From assembly GCA_017508505.1 (NCBI GenBank), contig JAFVYT010000092.1, positions 1 to 32,485 of the forward strand: a stretch of DNA of 32,485 bases, written 5' to 3'. The translations under genes and the position numbers were made by a program. The notes beneath the pieces were generated by a model that did no database searches, was not told the DNA's origin, and was given only the letters and a program-made list of their open reading frames with translations. The stretch comes from Clostridia bacterium. Its GTDB lineage: Bacteria > Bacillota_A > Clostridia > Oscillospirales > SIG627. Below are positions 6,403 to 14,856 of the stretch, one piece after another. Numbering within the stretch: position 1 is the first letter of the stretch; the number at the start of each line of letters is the position of its first letter.

Positions 6403-7419
6403 ATGATCCTGAACGTAAAAACCTCTAAGGGCTCCTACCCCATTTATCTGGAGCGGGGTGCTCTTTCTCGGGCGGGGGAGTATTTGTCCCTTGATCGGAA
6501 ATGTATGATCGTGACCGATTCCAATATCCCCACCTCCTACATCGAGACCGTTTCCTCCTTTTGCGGCGCGCCTTACGTGTTCACCATCGAGCCGGGGGAG
6601 GACTCCAAGAGCCTTGCGAGCTTTGAGGCGATCCTGGGGGTGATGCTGGAGAAAAAATTTACCCGCACGGACTGCGTGGTCGCTCTGGGCGGCGGCGTGG
6701 TGGGGGATCTGGCGGGCTTTGTTGCCTCGGCCTTCCTTCGGGGGGGGGATTTCTACAACGTGCCCACGACCCTTCTTTCTCAGGTGGATTCCTCCATCGG
6801 AGGGAAGGTGGCGGTGAATCTCGGGGGACTGAAGAATATGGTGGGGGCCTTTTACCCTCCCCGTGCCGTTTTGGTGGATCCCGAGACCCTTTCCGGTCTC
6901 CCGAGACGCCAGATCGCCAACGGACTTGCGGAATCGGTGAAGATGGCGCTGACCTTTGACGAGGAGTTTTTCCGTTTGTTCGAGACGGGGGATCCGACGG
7001 AGCACTTGGACAAGATCATCGAGCTGAGCCTGATCGCCAAGAAAAGAGTGGTGGAGGAGGACGAGAGAGAGGCGGGCCTGAGAAGGGTGCTGAACTTCGG
7101 CCACACCCTCGCCCACGCCATCGAAAGTGAAAGCTTCGAGGGACCCGAGCCTCTTTATCACGGGGAATGCGTTGCCCTTGGGATGATCCCCATGTGCGCC
7201 CCTGAGGTCAGAGAGCGTCTGATCCCCGTTTTGCGTGCCATCGGCCTTCCCACCGAGGCAAAGGGAGACCCTGCCCGTTGGGCGGAGGCCGTTACCCACG
7301 ACAAGAAGACCGCAGGGGACAGCATCACCGTGGTGCGGGTTCCTCGGGTCGGTGAATTCGTAATGGAGAAAATACCTGTTTCCCGCTTTGCGGAGGAAGT
7401 GAAAGGCGGAATGAAATGA
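6403..7419 (+). CDS. aroB: 3-dehydroquinate synthase
   Basis: The 338-residue protein catalyses the second shikimate step, converting DAHP to 3-dehydroquinate with NAD and a divalent metal. The NAD-binding GGGVVGDLAGFVAS is at about residues 96-109. LSQVDSSIGGKVAVNLGGLKN (about 125-145) lines the active site. The expected metal ligands are Glu177 (GLAESVK), His234 (NFGHTLAHA) and His253 (YHGECVALGM). The start ATG at 6403 has AAGGAGAG a few bases upstream and is 16 bases after the pheA stop. The longer open frame upstream lies within pheA and is spurious. It ends in an ATGA overlap with aroC. Confidence 0.96.
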   Translation: MILNVKTSKGSYPIYLERGALSRAGEYLSLDRKCMIVTDSNIPTSYIETVSSFCGAPYVFTIEPGEDSKSLASFEAILGVMLEKKFTRTDCVVALGGGVVGDLAGFVASAFLRGGDFYNVPTTLLSQVDSSIGGKVAVNLGGLKNMVGAFYPPRAVLVDPETLSGLPRRQIANGLAESVKMALTFDEEFFRLFETGDPTEHLDKIIELSLIAKKRVVEEDEREAGLRRVLNFGHTLAHAIESESFEGPEPLYHGECVALGMIPMCAPEVRERLIPVLRAIGLPTEAKGDPARWAEAVTHDKKTAGDSITVVRVPRVGEFVMEKIPVSRFAEEVKGGMK

Positions 7420-8519
7420 AAAATACCTTTGGCAATCATCTTTCTCTGACCCCGTTCGGAGAGAGTCACGGGGCTGAGATCGGCTGTATCCTCGACGGCC
7501 TGACCCCCGGGATGCCCGTTTCCGAGGAGAGCATCTCCCACGCGCTTTCCCTGCGCCGTCCCGCAGGGGCGGTCTCCACCGCCCGTCGGGAGGAGGACTC
7601 CTTCCGCATCGTCAGCGGTGCCGTCGGGGGGAGAGCCACGGGCACGCCCCTTTGCATTCTCATTCCCAATACGGCACAGCGATCCTCGGATTATGCCCGT
7701 GCCGCGCTCCTTCGCCCGGGTCACGCGGACTATACCGCCGAGATGAAGTATCACGGCTTTCAGGACGTGCGGGGCGGCGGACACTTTTCCGGCCGCATCA
7801 CCGCGCCCTTGGTGGCCGCGGGGGCGATCCTTCGGGACGCTCTGAGGGCAAAGGGCATCCGCATCGGCACCCACGTAAAGGAAATTGCGGGGATCGCGGA
7901 TCGGGGCTTTGAGGAGCTCGGAAGGGATCTGGATTTTTTGGAAAATGCGGCTTTTCCCGTCCTCTCTTCGGAAAAGGAGGAGAAAATGCGGGAGGCGATC
8001 CTTGCGGCCAAGGCCGACGGAGACAGCGTCGGCGGCGTTCTGGAGACGGTGGTCACGGGGATGCCCGCAGGAGTGGGAGAGCCTTGGTTTGACAGCGTGG
8101 AGGGGCTTCTTTCCCACGCGCTCTTTTCCATTCCCGCTGTGAAGGGCGTGGAATTCGGTGCGGGCTTCGGCCTTGCCGAAATGCGGGGAAGCGAGGCCAA
8201 CGATGCCCTTTACTACGACGGGGACGGCACGGTCCGCACCCGTACCAATCACAACGGCGGCATCAACGGCGGCATCACCAACGGAATGCCCCTTTGCTTT
8301 TCCCTTTGCATCAAGCCCACCCCCACCCTCTCCCGGGAGCAGGAGACGGTGGATCTTTCCACGGGGAAGGGGGCGACCCTTGCCTCCGGCGGGCGGCACG
8401 ACCCCTGCATCGTCCATCGGGCGGGGATCGTGGTCACGAGCGTGACGGCCTTGGTGCTTTGCGATGCGCTTCTGGGGCGCTTCGGCACGGACTTTTTTTC
8501 CTCGGAGGAGAGAAAATGA
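7416..8519 (+). CDS. aroC: Chorismate synthase
   Basis: The 367-residue enzyme uses reduced FMN to eliminate phosphate from EPSP, giving chorismate. Family segments are the N-terminal LTPFGESHGAEIG (with His18), RPGHADYTAEMKYH, DVRGGGHFSGRITAPLVAAGA, the NHNGGINGGITNGMP stretch, and GRHDPCIVHRAGIVV near the C terminus. The length is normal for a bacterial AroC. It starts in an ATGA overlap with aroB and ends in one with the aroE-aroK fusion, so it is translationally coupled on both sides. Confidence 0.96.
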   Translation: MKNTFGNHLSLTPFGESHGAEIGCILDGLTPGMPVSEESISHALSLRRPAGAVSTARREEDSFRIVSGAVGGRATGTPLCILIPNTAQRSSDYARAALLRPGHADYTAEMKYHGFQDVRGGGHFSGRITAPLVAAGAILRDALRAKGIRIGTHVKEIAGIADRGFEELGRDLDFLENAAFPVLSSEKEEKMREAILAAKADGDSVGGVLETVVTGMPAGVGEPWFDSVEGLLSHALFSIPAVKGVEFGAGFGLAEMRGSEANDALYYDGDGTVRTRTNHNGGINGGITNGMPLCFSLCIKPTPTLSREQETVDLSTGKGATLASGGRHDPCIVHRAGIVVTSVTALVLCDALLGRFGTDFFSSEERK

Positions 8520-9748
8520 AATACGGCTGCATCGGGGAAAAATTGGGTCACAGCTTCTCTGCGGTGATCCACGGTCTGATCGGCCTGTACGATTACGAGC
8601 TTTGTCCCGTGGAGAAGGCCGCGCTGGACGGCTTTATGACCCGTCGGGATTTTTGCGGGATCAACGTGACCATCCCCTACAAAAGGGACGTGATCCCTTA
8701 TATGGAGGAGATCTCCGAGGAGGCGCGCCTTTGCGGGGCGGTGAACACCGTCGTGAACCGAGGAGGCAAGCTTTACGGATACAACACGGACTTTCGCGGG
8801 ATGGAGGCCCTTCTTATCAAGGGCGGCATCTCGGTGAAGGGAAAAAAGGTTCTCATTCTCGGCTCGGGGGGGACCTCGGGTACGGCGCTGGCTCTGATGC
8901 GGCATTTGGGTGCGGCTCGGGTCGAGCGGGTGAGCCGAAGCGGAAGGGACGGTCTTCTTTGCTATGAGGATCTAAAGGATCGAAGGGACACCCAGATCCT
9001 TGTCAACACCACCCCCTGCGGAATGTTTCCCAAGGCGGACGAGTGTGCCGTGAGCGTGGCGGATTTTCCTTGTTTGGAGGGGGTCGCCGACGCGGTGTAC
9101 AACCCCTTGAACACAAGACTTGTTCTGGAGGCCCGCGAGCGGGGGATCCCCGCCATCGGCGGTCTTTTTATGCTCGTGGCGCAGGCGCTCTTTGCCGCAG
9201 AGATCTTCACGGGCAACGGGAGCGTGCTCGCAAGACTGGATGAGATCTACGAGACGATTCTGGATGAAAAACGGAATTTTGTGCTCACGGGAATGCCCGG
9301 GAGCGGAAAAAGCACCCTCGGCCGCCTTTTGGCAGAGCGATGGGGGAAGGTTTTTTTCGACAGCGATGAGGAGATCGTAAAAGAGGCGGGGATCTCCATC
9401 CCCGAGATCTTCCGAGCAGAAGGGGAAAAGGCCTTTCGGGATCGGGAGACGGAGGTGATCCGCCGTCTCAGCGCCCTGCAGGGCGCGGTGATCGCCACGG
9501 GGGGCGGCGTGCCTCTTCGGGAGGAAAACCTGCGGCTTTTAAAGGGAAACGGAACCGTCATCTTTCTGGATGCGCCCCTTGAGACTCTGGCTCCCACCGC
9601 AGACCGACCCCTTTCCTCCAATTTCGAGGATCTGCGTCGGCGCTACGAGGAGCGATACGGGATCTATAGGGCAAGCTGTGACAGGCACGTGCCCGTCAGC
9701 CGTGCGGTCGAGGAGAATCTGAAGCGGATAGAAAAGGAATTAAAATGA
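8516..9748 (+). CDS. aroE-aroK: Fused shikimate dehydrogenase / shikimate kinase
   Basis: A single 410-residue frame contains two complete enzymes. Residues 1-245 are AroE: HSFSAVIH (12-19), catalytic Lys56 in NVTIPYK, Asn90 and Asp92 in YNTDFRG, the NADP loop GSGGTSG (116-122), NTTPCGM, YNPLNT and Gln223. Residues 254-410 are AroK: the Walker A GMPGSGKS (259-266), Asp282 and Asp284 in FDSDEEI, Arg308 in AFRDRE, TGGG (328-331) and the lid RPL (364-366). The link (about 240-253) has no stop codon or frame change. The protein would reduce 3-dehydroshikimate and phosphorylate the shikimate, two consecutive steps. AROM, AroDE and AroKB fusions are well known; this order is one I know less well. 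Both junctions with neighbours are ATGA overlaps. Confidence 0.93.
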   Translation: MKYGCIGEKLGHSFSAVIHGLIGLYDYELCPVEKAALDGFMTRRDFCGINVTIPYKRDVIPYMEEISEEARLCGAVNTVVNRGGKLYGYNTDFRGMEALLIKGGISVKGKKVLILGSGGTSGTALALMRHLGAARVERVSRSGRDGLLCYEDLKDRRDTQILVNTTPCGMFPKADECAVSVADFPCLEGVADAVYNPLNTRLVLEARERGIPAIGGLFMLVAQALFAAEIFTGNGSVLARLDEIYETILDEKRNFVLTGMPGSGKSTLGRLLAERWGKVFFDSDEEIVKEAGISIPEIFRAEGEKAFRDRETEVIRRLSALQGAVIATGGGVPLREENLRLLKGNGTVIFLDAPLETLAPTADRPLSSNFEDLRRRYEERYGIYRASCDRHVPVSRAVEENLKRIEKELK

Positions 9749-10185
9749 AAATTTTTGTGATCAACGGCCCGAATTTGAATTTTCTCGGCATACGTGAGCC
9801 CGAGCACTACGGCAAGCAGACCTATGAGGATCTGATGGCACTTTGCCGCGCCCACGCCGAGGCGCGGGGCGTGGAGGTGGAGTGCTTCCAGTCCAACCAC
9901 GAGGGAGACCTGGTGGATTTTATCCAGGCCGCCTACGGCAAGGCTGACGGAATCGTGATCAATCCCGCCGCCTACACCCACACCAGCGTGGCCATTCTGG
10001 ATGCGGTGAAGTCCGTTTCCGTTCCCACGGTGGAGGTGCACATCTCCAAGGTTTCCCAGCGGGAGCCCTTCCGTCAGCAGAGCTTTATCCGTGCCGCCTG
10101 CATCGCCACCATTACGGGACACGGCTTTGCGGGGTATACCGAGGCGATGGATCTTCTAATAGACGGAAAGGGGAAGCGGGCGTGA
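9745..10185 (+). CDS. aroQ: Type II 3-dehydroquinate dehydratase
   Basis: The 146-residue protein matches the small dodecameric type II enzyme that turns 3-dehydroquinate into 3-dehydroshikimate. Active-site residues are in place: Asn10 and Asn12 of NGPNLNFLG, Arg17 and Tyr22 on the lid loop, the QSNHEGD segment (49-55), Asn73 and His79 in NPAAYTHTS, the catalytic His99 in EVHISK, and Arg110. It overlaps the fusion gene upstream by four bases, and its stop overlaps the GTG start of aroA. Confidence 0.96.
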   Translation: MKIFVINGPNLNFLGIREPEHYGKQTYEDLMALCRAHAEARGVEVECFQSNHEGDLVDFIQAAYGKADGIVINPAAYTHTSVAILDAVKSVSVPTVEVHISKVSQREPFRQQSFIRAACIATITGHGFAGYTEAMDLLIDGKGKRA

Positions 10186-11384
10186 GAGTGAGAATCCTGC
10201 CCTCCGTGGCAAGGGGGAGCATCGCGGCTCCGCCCTCCAAGAGCATGGCTCATCGGGCGCTCTTTTGCGCCGCCTTGGCCGAGGGGGAAAGCCGCGTGGG
10301 GCCCATTGCCGACTCGGAGGATATGCTTGCCACCATGGGGGTATTGGAGGGCCTCGGAGCGTCCTTTTCCCGACGTGGGGAGGATGTTTTGGTGCGGGGC
10401 TGCTCTGTGCCGAAGCCCGTGAAGGAAAGGTTTTTCTGCCGTGAGAGCGGCAGTACCCTGCGCTTTGCGGTGCCGCTGTTTCTTCTTTCGGGGGAAAGGG
10501 TCACCCTGACGGGTGCGGGGCGGCTGATGGAAAGACCCTTGGGAGTCTACGAGACCCTTTGCCGCAAAAGAGGCTTCTTTTACGAGCAAAAAAACGGAGC
10601 GCTTACCCTTTGCGGTGTCCTTTCTCCCGGACGGTATACGGTGCCCGGGAACGTCTCCAGCCAGTTTATTACAGGGCTTTTGTTTGCCCTGCCCCTTCTT
10701 TCGGGGGACAGTGAGCTTGTGATCACAGAGGGGCTGGAGAGCGCATCTTACGTGGATATGACCCTTGTCGCCATGGCAGATTTCGGCGTGCGGGTGGAGC
10801 GGCGGGAGAACGTCTTTTTCATCCCCGGAGGACAGCGATACCTGCCCCGTGACTATCGGGTGGAGGGAGATTTTTCCAACGCCGCCTTTTTGGAGGGCCT
10901 CGGCCTTTTGAGCGGCTCGGTTCAGGTGACGGGCTTGCGGGAGGATTCCCTGCAGGGGGATCGGGTCTACCGCTGGCTTCTGCCGATGCTGAAGGAGGGC
11001 TGTCCCGAGGTGGATCTGCGGGACTGTCCCGACCTCGGTCCCGTTCTGATGGCCCTTGCGGCCTTGGAAAAGGGGGCGCGCTTTGTGGGGACCGCAAGGC
11101 TCAAGATCAAGGAGAGTGACCGTGGCGCGGCCATGGCCGAGGAGCTTTCTAAATGCGGCATTGACGTTGTGGTGGAAGAGAATACCATTCTGGTCAAGGC
11201 CGGCACCCTTCGTGCTCCGAGAGAGGTGATCTCGGGACACAACGACCACCGCATCGTGATGGCCATGGCGTTGGTTTTGAGCGTGGTGGGGGGTGAGATC
11301 GAGGGAGCAGAGGCGGTCAAAAAGAGCTACCCCGACTTTTTTGAAGCAATGAAAACACTGGGAATCGAAGTGATGGAACAATGA
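10182..11384 (+). CDS. aroA: 3-phosphoshikimate 1-carboxyvinyltransferase (EPSP synthase)
   Basis: The 400-residue enzyme joins phosphoenolpyruvate to shikimate-3-phosphate. APPSKSMAHR (16-25, with Lys20, Ser21 and Arg25) binds substrate. RESGSTLRFAVPL and GAGRLMERPLG form the first half. GDFSNAAFLEG, DCPDLGPVLMAL, LKIKESDR and GHNDHRIVMAMAL complete the second half. The PEP-site segment reads SGSTLRF instead of the GNAGTAMRPL form of glyphosate-sensitive class I enzymes, as in many clostridial AroA proteins. The GTG start at 10182 is chosen because it overlaps the aroQ TGA (GTGA). The stop overlaps the tyrA ATG. Confidence 0.95.
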   Translation: MRVRILPSVARGSIAAPPSKSMAHRALFCAALAEGESRVGPIADSEDMLATMGVLEGLGASFSRRGEDVLVRGCSVPKPVKERFFCRESGSTLRFAVPLFLLSGERVTLTGAGRLMERPLGVYETLCRKRGFFYEQKNGALTLCGVLSPGRYTVPGNVSSQFITGLLFALPLLSGDSELVITEGLESASYVDMTLVAMADFGVRVERRENVFFIPGGQRYLPRDYRVEGDFSNAAFLEGLGLLSGSVQVTGLREDSLQGDRVYRWLLPMLKEGCPEVDLRDCPDLGPVLMALAALEKGARFVGTARLKIKESDRGAAMAEELSKCGIDVVVEENTILVKAGTLRAPREVISGHNDHRIVMAMALVLSVVGGEIEGAEAVKKSYPDFFEAMKTLGIEVMEQ

Positions 11385-12256
11385 AGCTGAATAAGAATGC
11401 AGAAACCAAAATTTTAATCGTAGGTCTCGGGCTTTTGGGCGGAAGCTATGCCCGTGCCTTAAAGAAAAAGGGCTACACGGTTTGGGCCATTGAAAAAAAG
11501 CACGAGTCCGTGGAGTATGCCCTGAACCACGGGATCATCGACCGAGGGAGCACCCGTGTGGAGGAGAGCTTTCTGAAGGAGGCGAGCCTGACGGTGTTCG
11601 GCCTTTACCCTCACGTTTTTCTGGAGTGGGTGGAGGAGTACGGCCGCCTGTTTCCCCCGGGAGCTCTCCTGACGGACGTAACGGGTGTCAAGAGCGCCGT
11701 GGTGGACAAAATTCAGTCCCTTTTGCCCGAGGGGGTGGAGTACATTGCCGCACACCCCATGGCAGGCCGTGAGGTCGGGGGTGTGGAGAACAGCGACGAG
11801 AGGATCTTCCAAGGGGCCAACTACATTGTGGTGCCCACGGAGAGGAACACCCACGAGGGCGTGGAGATCTGCAAGGAATTGGGGAAGGAATTGGGCTTTG
11901 CCCGCATCAGCGTTCTGACCCCGAAAAAGCACGATGAGATGATCGCTTTTCTGTCTCAGCTCACCCACTGCATTGCGGTGAGCCTGATGTGTGCGGGGGA
12001 CGATCGGGGCTTGGTGGATTACACCGGAGATTCCTTCCGTGACCTGACCCGTATCGCAAGGATTCAGGAGGATCTCTGGAGCGAGCTGTTTTTATGGAAC
12101 AAAACGGCTCTTTTGGAGCAGATGAAGAAGTTTAAGGACTCCTTTCTTGCTCTGGAGGACGCCATCGCCCGTGAGGACGTGGGAGCCATGAAGGAAATGA
12201 TGCGTCTTTCCACTGCCCGCCGTGCGCTGTTTGATCGGAAAGGAGTAGATCAATGA
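11381..12256 (+). CDS. tyrA: Prephenate dehydrogenase
   Basis: The 291-residue protein has an N-terminal Rossmann fold (ILIVGLGLLGGSYARAL, residues 11-27) and the TyrA helical domain. AAHPMAGREVGG (123-134) carries His125, and LTH ends at the likely catalytic His196. It oxidises prephenate to 4-hydroxyphenylpyruvate, the Tyr precursor. There is no ACT domain, so Tyr control at this enzyme is less obvious than Phe control of PheA; the Tyr codons in the leader could compensate. It overlaps aroA upstream and DAHP synthase downstream by four bases each. Confidence 0.94.
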   Translation: MKLNKNAETKILIVGLGLLGGSYARALKKKGYTVWAIEKKHESVEYALNHGIIDRGSTRVEESFLKEASLTVFGLYPHVFLEWVEEYGRLFPPGALLTDVTGVKSAVVDKIQSLLPEGVEYIAAHPMAGREVGGVENSDERIFQGANYIVVPTERNTHEGVEICKELGKELGFARISVLTPKKHDEMIAFLSQLTHCIAVSLMCAGDDRGLVDYTGDSFRDLTRIARIQEDLWSELFLWNKTALLEQMKKFKDSFLALEDAIAREDVGAMKEMMRLSTARRALFDRKGVDQ

Positions 12257-13278
12257 AATTTATTCGAAAGCTGCCCATCCCGATGGAAATCAAAAAGGAG
12301 TTCCCCATAGCTCCGAAGGATGCTGCCGTCCGTGAGGAAAAAATCGGGGAGCTTCGCCGTATCTTTTCCGGGGAGAGCGATAAGTTTGCCCTGATCATCG
12401 GCCCCTGCTCCGCAGACAACCGTCCTGCGGTGATGGCCTATCTGGAAAAGCTCTGTCGGGTGCAGGAAGAGGTTCGGGACAAGCTTTTGATCATCCCGAG
12501 GGTCTACACCAACAAGCCCCGCACCACGGGAGAGGGCTACAAGGGGATGCTCCATCAGCCCGACCCCGAAAGCCGCCCCGATATGCTCAAGGGGATCATC
12601 GCCATTCGCGACCTGCACCGCTCCGCTCTTTCGGACTATGGCTTTGTCTGCGCGGACGAGATGCTCTATCCCGAGAATCACCGCTATCTTTCCGACCTGC
12701 TCGCCTACATTGCCGTGGGCGCCAGAAGCGTGGAAAACCAGCAGCACCGCCTGACGGCCTCGGGACTGGACGTGCCCGTGGGAATGAAGAATCCCACCGG
12801 CGGAGACGTGCACGTTCTGATGAATTCCGTTTACGCCGCCCAAAGTGCGCACACCTTTCTCTACCGAGGCTGGGAGGTGCACAGCGACGGAAACCCCTAC
12901 GCTCACGCCATCCTGCGCGGGTACGTGGATTTCACAGGCAAGTGCGTGTCCAATTATCACTATGAGAATCTGGTGGAGCTGGGTGAGCTTTACGCCACCA
13001 CCAACCTGAAAAACCCCGCCTGCATCGTGGATACCAACCACGCCAACTCGGGAAAAAAGTACGAGGAGCAGATCCGCATTGCCAAGGACGTGGTCTATAG
13101 CTGTAACCACAACGAAAACGTGCGGCGTCTGGTGAAGGGCTTGATGATCGAAAGCTATCTGGAGGACGGATGTCAGAAGATCGGAGAGAACGTCTTCGGA
13201 AAGTCCATCACCGATCCGTGTCTCGGCTGGGCGAAGAGCGAAAAGCTTATCTTCAAGATTGCCGACACCTTAAAATAA
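12253..13278 (+). CDS. aroF: 3-deoxy-7-phosphoheptulonate (DAHP) synthase, class I
   Basis: The 341-residue protein resembles the E. coli AroFGH type. It condenses phosphoenolpyruvate with erythrose-4-phosphate, the committing step of the pathway. Visible elements are GPCSADNRPAV (50-60, Cys52 as metal ligand), RVYTNKPRTTGEGYKG (83-98, Lys88 and Arg90), GARSVENQQHR (156-166), DTNHANSGKKYEEQ (260-273, His263) and the ligands Glu300 and Asp321. An N-terminal segment of about 45 residues before the barrel is the region used for feedback control in the E. coli enzymes; whether it senses Phe or Tyr here cannot be read from sequence. It is last in the operon although first in the pathway. Its final codons and stop are duplicated downstream. 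Confidence 0.93.
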   Translation: MKFIRKLPIPMEIKKEFPIAPKDAAVREEKIGELRRIFSGESDKFALIIGPCSADNRPAVMAYLEKLCRVQEEVRDKLLIIPRVYTNKPRTTGEGYKGMLHQPDPESRPDMLKGIIAIRDLHRSALSDYGFVCADEMLYPENHRYLSDLLAYIAVGARSVENQQHRLTASGLDVPVGMKNPTGGDVHVLMNSVYAAQSAHTFLYRGWEVHSDGNPYAHAILRGYVDFTGKCVSNYHYENLVELGELYATTNLKNPACIVDTNHANSGKKYEEQIRIAKDVVYSCNHNENVRRLVKGLMIESYLEDGCQKIGENVFGKSITDPCLGWAKSEKLIFKIADTLK

Positions 13279-13286
13279 GCAAAAAG
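13259..13286 (+). repeat. Direct repeat copy 1, at the 3' end of the DAHP synthase gene
   Basis: These 28 bases include the last codons of the DAHP synthase gene (ADTLK) and its TAA. They recur at 13433-13460 with a single difference (C at 13263 versus T at 13437). The repeat period is 174 bases. Confidence 0.9.
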
Positions 13287-13330
13287 GGGATGTAAAAAAA
13301 GCGCAGACCGCCTATTCCTATAAAACAAAA

Positions 13331-13371
13331 GGGATTCTTTGGAATAAAACGTCCGAAGAATCCCGTTTTTT
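13331..13371 (+). terminator. First terminator of the aromatic operon
   Basis: A 13-pair stem (13331-13343 with 13352-13364, one G-T pair) closes an eight-base loop and is followed by GTTTTTT. It lies inside the segment enclosed by the two direct repeats. Confidence 0.85.
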
Positions 13372-13432
13372 GATAAAAATAATAAAAAACGCATTTTTTG
13401 CTACGAACAAACTTCGCCACTCGACGTACCTT

Positions 13433-13460
13433 TTGCTGACACCTTAAAATAAGCAAAAAG
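13433..13460 (+). repeat. Direct repeat copy 2, displaced gene-end copy
   Basis: This is the second copy of the 28-base repeat. Read in frame it encodes ADTLK and a stop, like the end of the DAHP synthase gene, but is detached from any gene. It runs straight into the second terminator, which suggests this copy marks the original gene end. Confidence 0.9.
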
Positions 13461-13490
13461 AGAACCGAGCATTTGCTCGGTTCTCTTTTT
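13455..13490. terminator. Bidirectional terminator between converging genes
   Basis: A perfect 16-pair stem, 13455-13470 with 13475-13490, closes an ATTT loop. A runs on one side and T runs on the other let it stop the aromatic operon on the plus strand and the TIR/RCC1 gene on the minus strand. Confidence 0.92.
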
Positions 13491-13494
13491 CGTG

Positions 13495-14775
13495 TCAGGG
13501 ATTGATGGAGTCTTCTGTGAACTCGCCGTAGTTGTAGGGAGAAAGCTTACCGTTTTCGTTGACGGTGATCAGCTTATCCGTGAAGGCGGCGAACTCAGAG
13601 ATTCCGCTGCGGCTTCTCCATTCCGCATCCTTGGTCTTGTCGGTTCCCAGGAGGGTTCCGCTTTCGGTCAAGCCCCAGGCAACTCTGGAGGTCAGACGGA
13701 TCTCCTTTACGTTCTCCCAGGTGGCAAGCTCGTCGAAGAGGTTGAGGTTGTTGGTGACGACAGTGCCGTCGGACTTGAGGGCGTAAACGTAATTGTCACC
13801 CATTTCCACCTGCACCAGGTCCGTCCAAGACTCGATGCCCGTGGATTCGGAGCTGTTGTAGGAGTAGTTGTTGCGATTCCAGTAGAGGGCGGTGCCGTTT
13901 GTGGTCAGACCTGCGATACTGTTCTGACCCACGGAGACCTGCGTTACCTCCTGCCCTTCCCATGCGCCCACGTACTGGGTGAGGTTGTCGTCATCGCTGA
14001 ACATAACCCTTCCGTCGGCACGGACGGCATAGAGCACATCGTGGGTTTCGTAGCTGTCGATGTCAGCGATGTTCGTCCACTGATCGTCGAAGGTCTTGCC
14101 GGAGGTGTAGTAATTGGCAACGAACATATCACCCTGAGAGTTGATGGCTGCAAGGTAGTTGTGGCAGGCGGCGATCTCTACGATATCCGTCCACTCGGAA
14201 ATGGTCTTCTGGAAGTCGGGACTGCCGTGCTGAGACACGACGGTGCCGTCGGTGCGGAGAATGACCACGCCCTCGTAGGCGTTGCTGACGGCTCCGAGGC
14301 GTATGCCGATCTCCACGTGCTTGACGGTGCGGGTTTCGTTCCAAAGCGCAAAGGCTCTCTCCTTAGCGTCCTCCCAGCCGATGGCAATGCCGAATTTCAC
14401 GGCGGCCTTTCTCTCCATTCCCTCGTCCAGAAGGAGGGCCTCGCCGTATTTGTAGACGCTGATCTGATAATCGAGGCGGTACTCGTTCTGCTTGGAAGAC
14501 TTCAGACTGTTGTGGACTTCGTGGATGCGGTCGAAGTAGCCGTAGGCTTCCTCAAACTTTTCCTCCTCGGCAAGCTCGGTTCCCTTGCCTGCAAGGCTCT
14601 CCATCAGCTTGGCTTTGGAGTTGCGGAAGTTCTTAAGATCCTCGAAGATGAGAATGGCGGCATCCCATTCCTCATCCTCTATCTGTGCCAAGCCGTCGCG
14701 GTACTGAGCGTTAGGCTTCAGCCAGAAGATGTAGTAAAGGAAGTAGGCCAGACCGAGGATCAGGCCGATGATCAC
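13495..14775 (-). CDS. C-terminal part of TIR/RCC1 protein: membrane helix, TPR-like region, RCC1 propeller
   Basis: This frame continues the upstream TIR gene after its TAG. The only start codon available is a GTG at 14775 with no ribosome binding site, so it is probably not translated by itself. It has a transmembrane helix at the start (preceded, before the GTG, by a KRRKR-type basic stretch), a helical TPR-like region (about 25-145), then seven repeats of about 45 residues (about 150-415). The repeats follow a W-T/E-x(3-5)-V/I opening and a LxxDGTV-like end, for example WTDLVQVEMGDNYVYALKSD. That is an RCC1-type beta-propeller. By the positive-inside rule the propeller lies outside the cell. 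Taken with the upstream frame the intact protein would be 1031 residues. Confidence 0.6.
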   Translation of the reverse strand: MIIGLILGLAYFLYYIFWLKPNAQYRDGLAQIEDEEWDAAILIFEDLKNFRNSKAKLMESLAGKGTELAEEEKFEEAYGYFDRIHEVHNSLKSSKQNEYRLDYQISVYKYGEALLLDEGMERKAAVKFGIAIGWEDAKERAFALWNETRTVKHVEIGIRLGAVSNAYEGVVILRTDGTVVSQHGSPDFQKTISEWTDIVEIAACHNYLAAINSQGDMFVANYYTSGKTFDDQWTNIADIDSYETHDVLYAVRADGRVMFSDDDNLTQYVGAWEGQEVTQVSVGQNSIAGLTTNGTALYWNRNNYSYNSSESTGIESWTDLVQVEMGDNYVYALKSDGTVVTNNLNLFDELATWENVKEIRLTSRVAWGLTESGTLLGTDKTKDAEWRSRSGISEFAAFTDKLITVNENGKLSPYNYGEFTEDSINP

Positions 14776-14856
14776 GGCGTATTTGACGAGCTTTTTGGTC
14801 AGCGCCTGACGCTTGCGGCGCTTGGCGGCGGCGATGCGCTCCGCCTCGAGGCGCTT

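Noticed and set aside
13287..13432. A CRISPR or multi-copy repeat array
   Set aside because: Only two copies of one repeat are present, they overlap a gene end, and there is no regular spacing.
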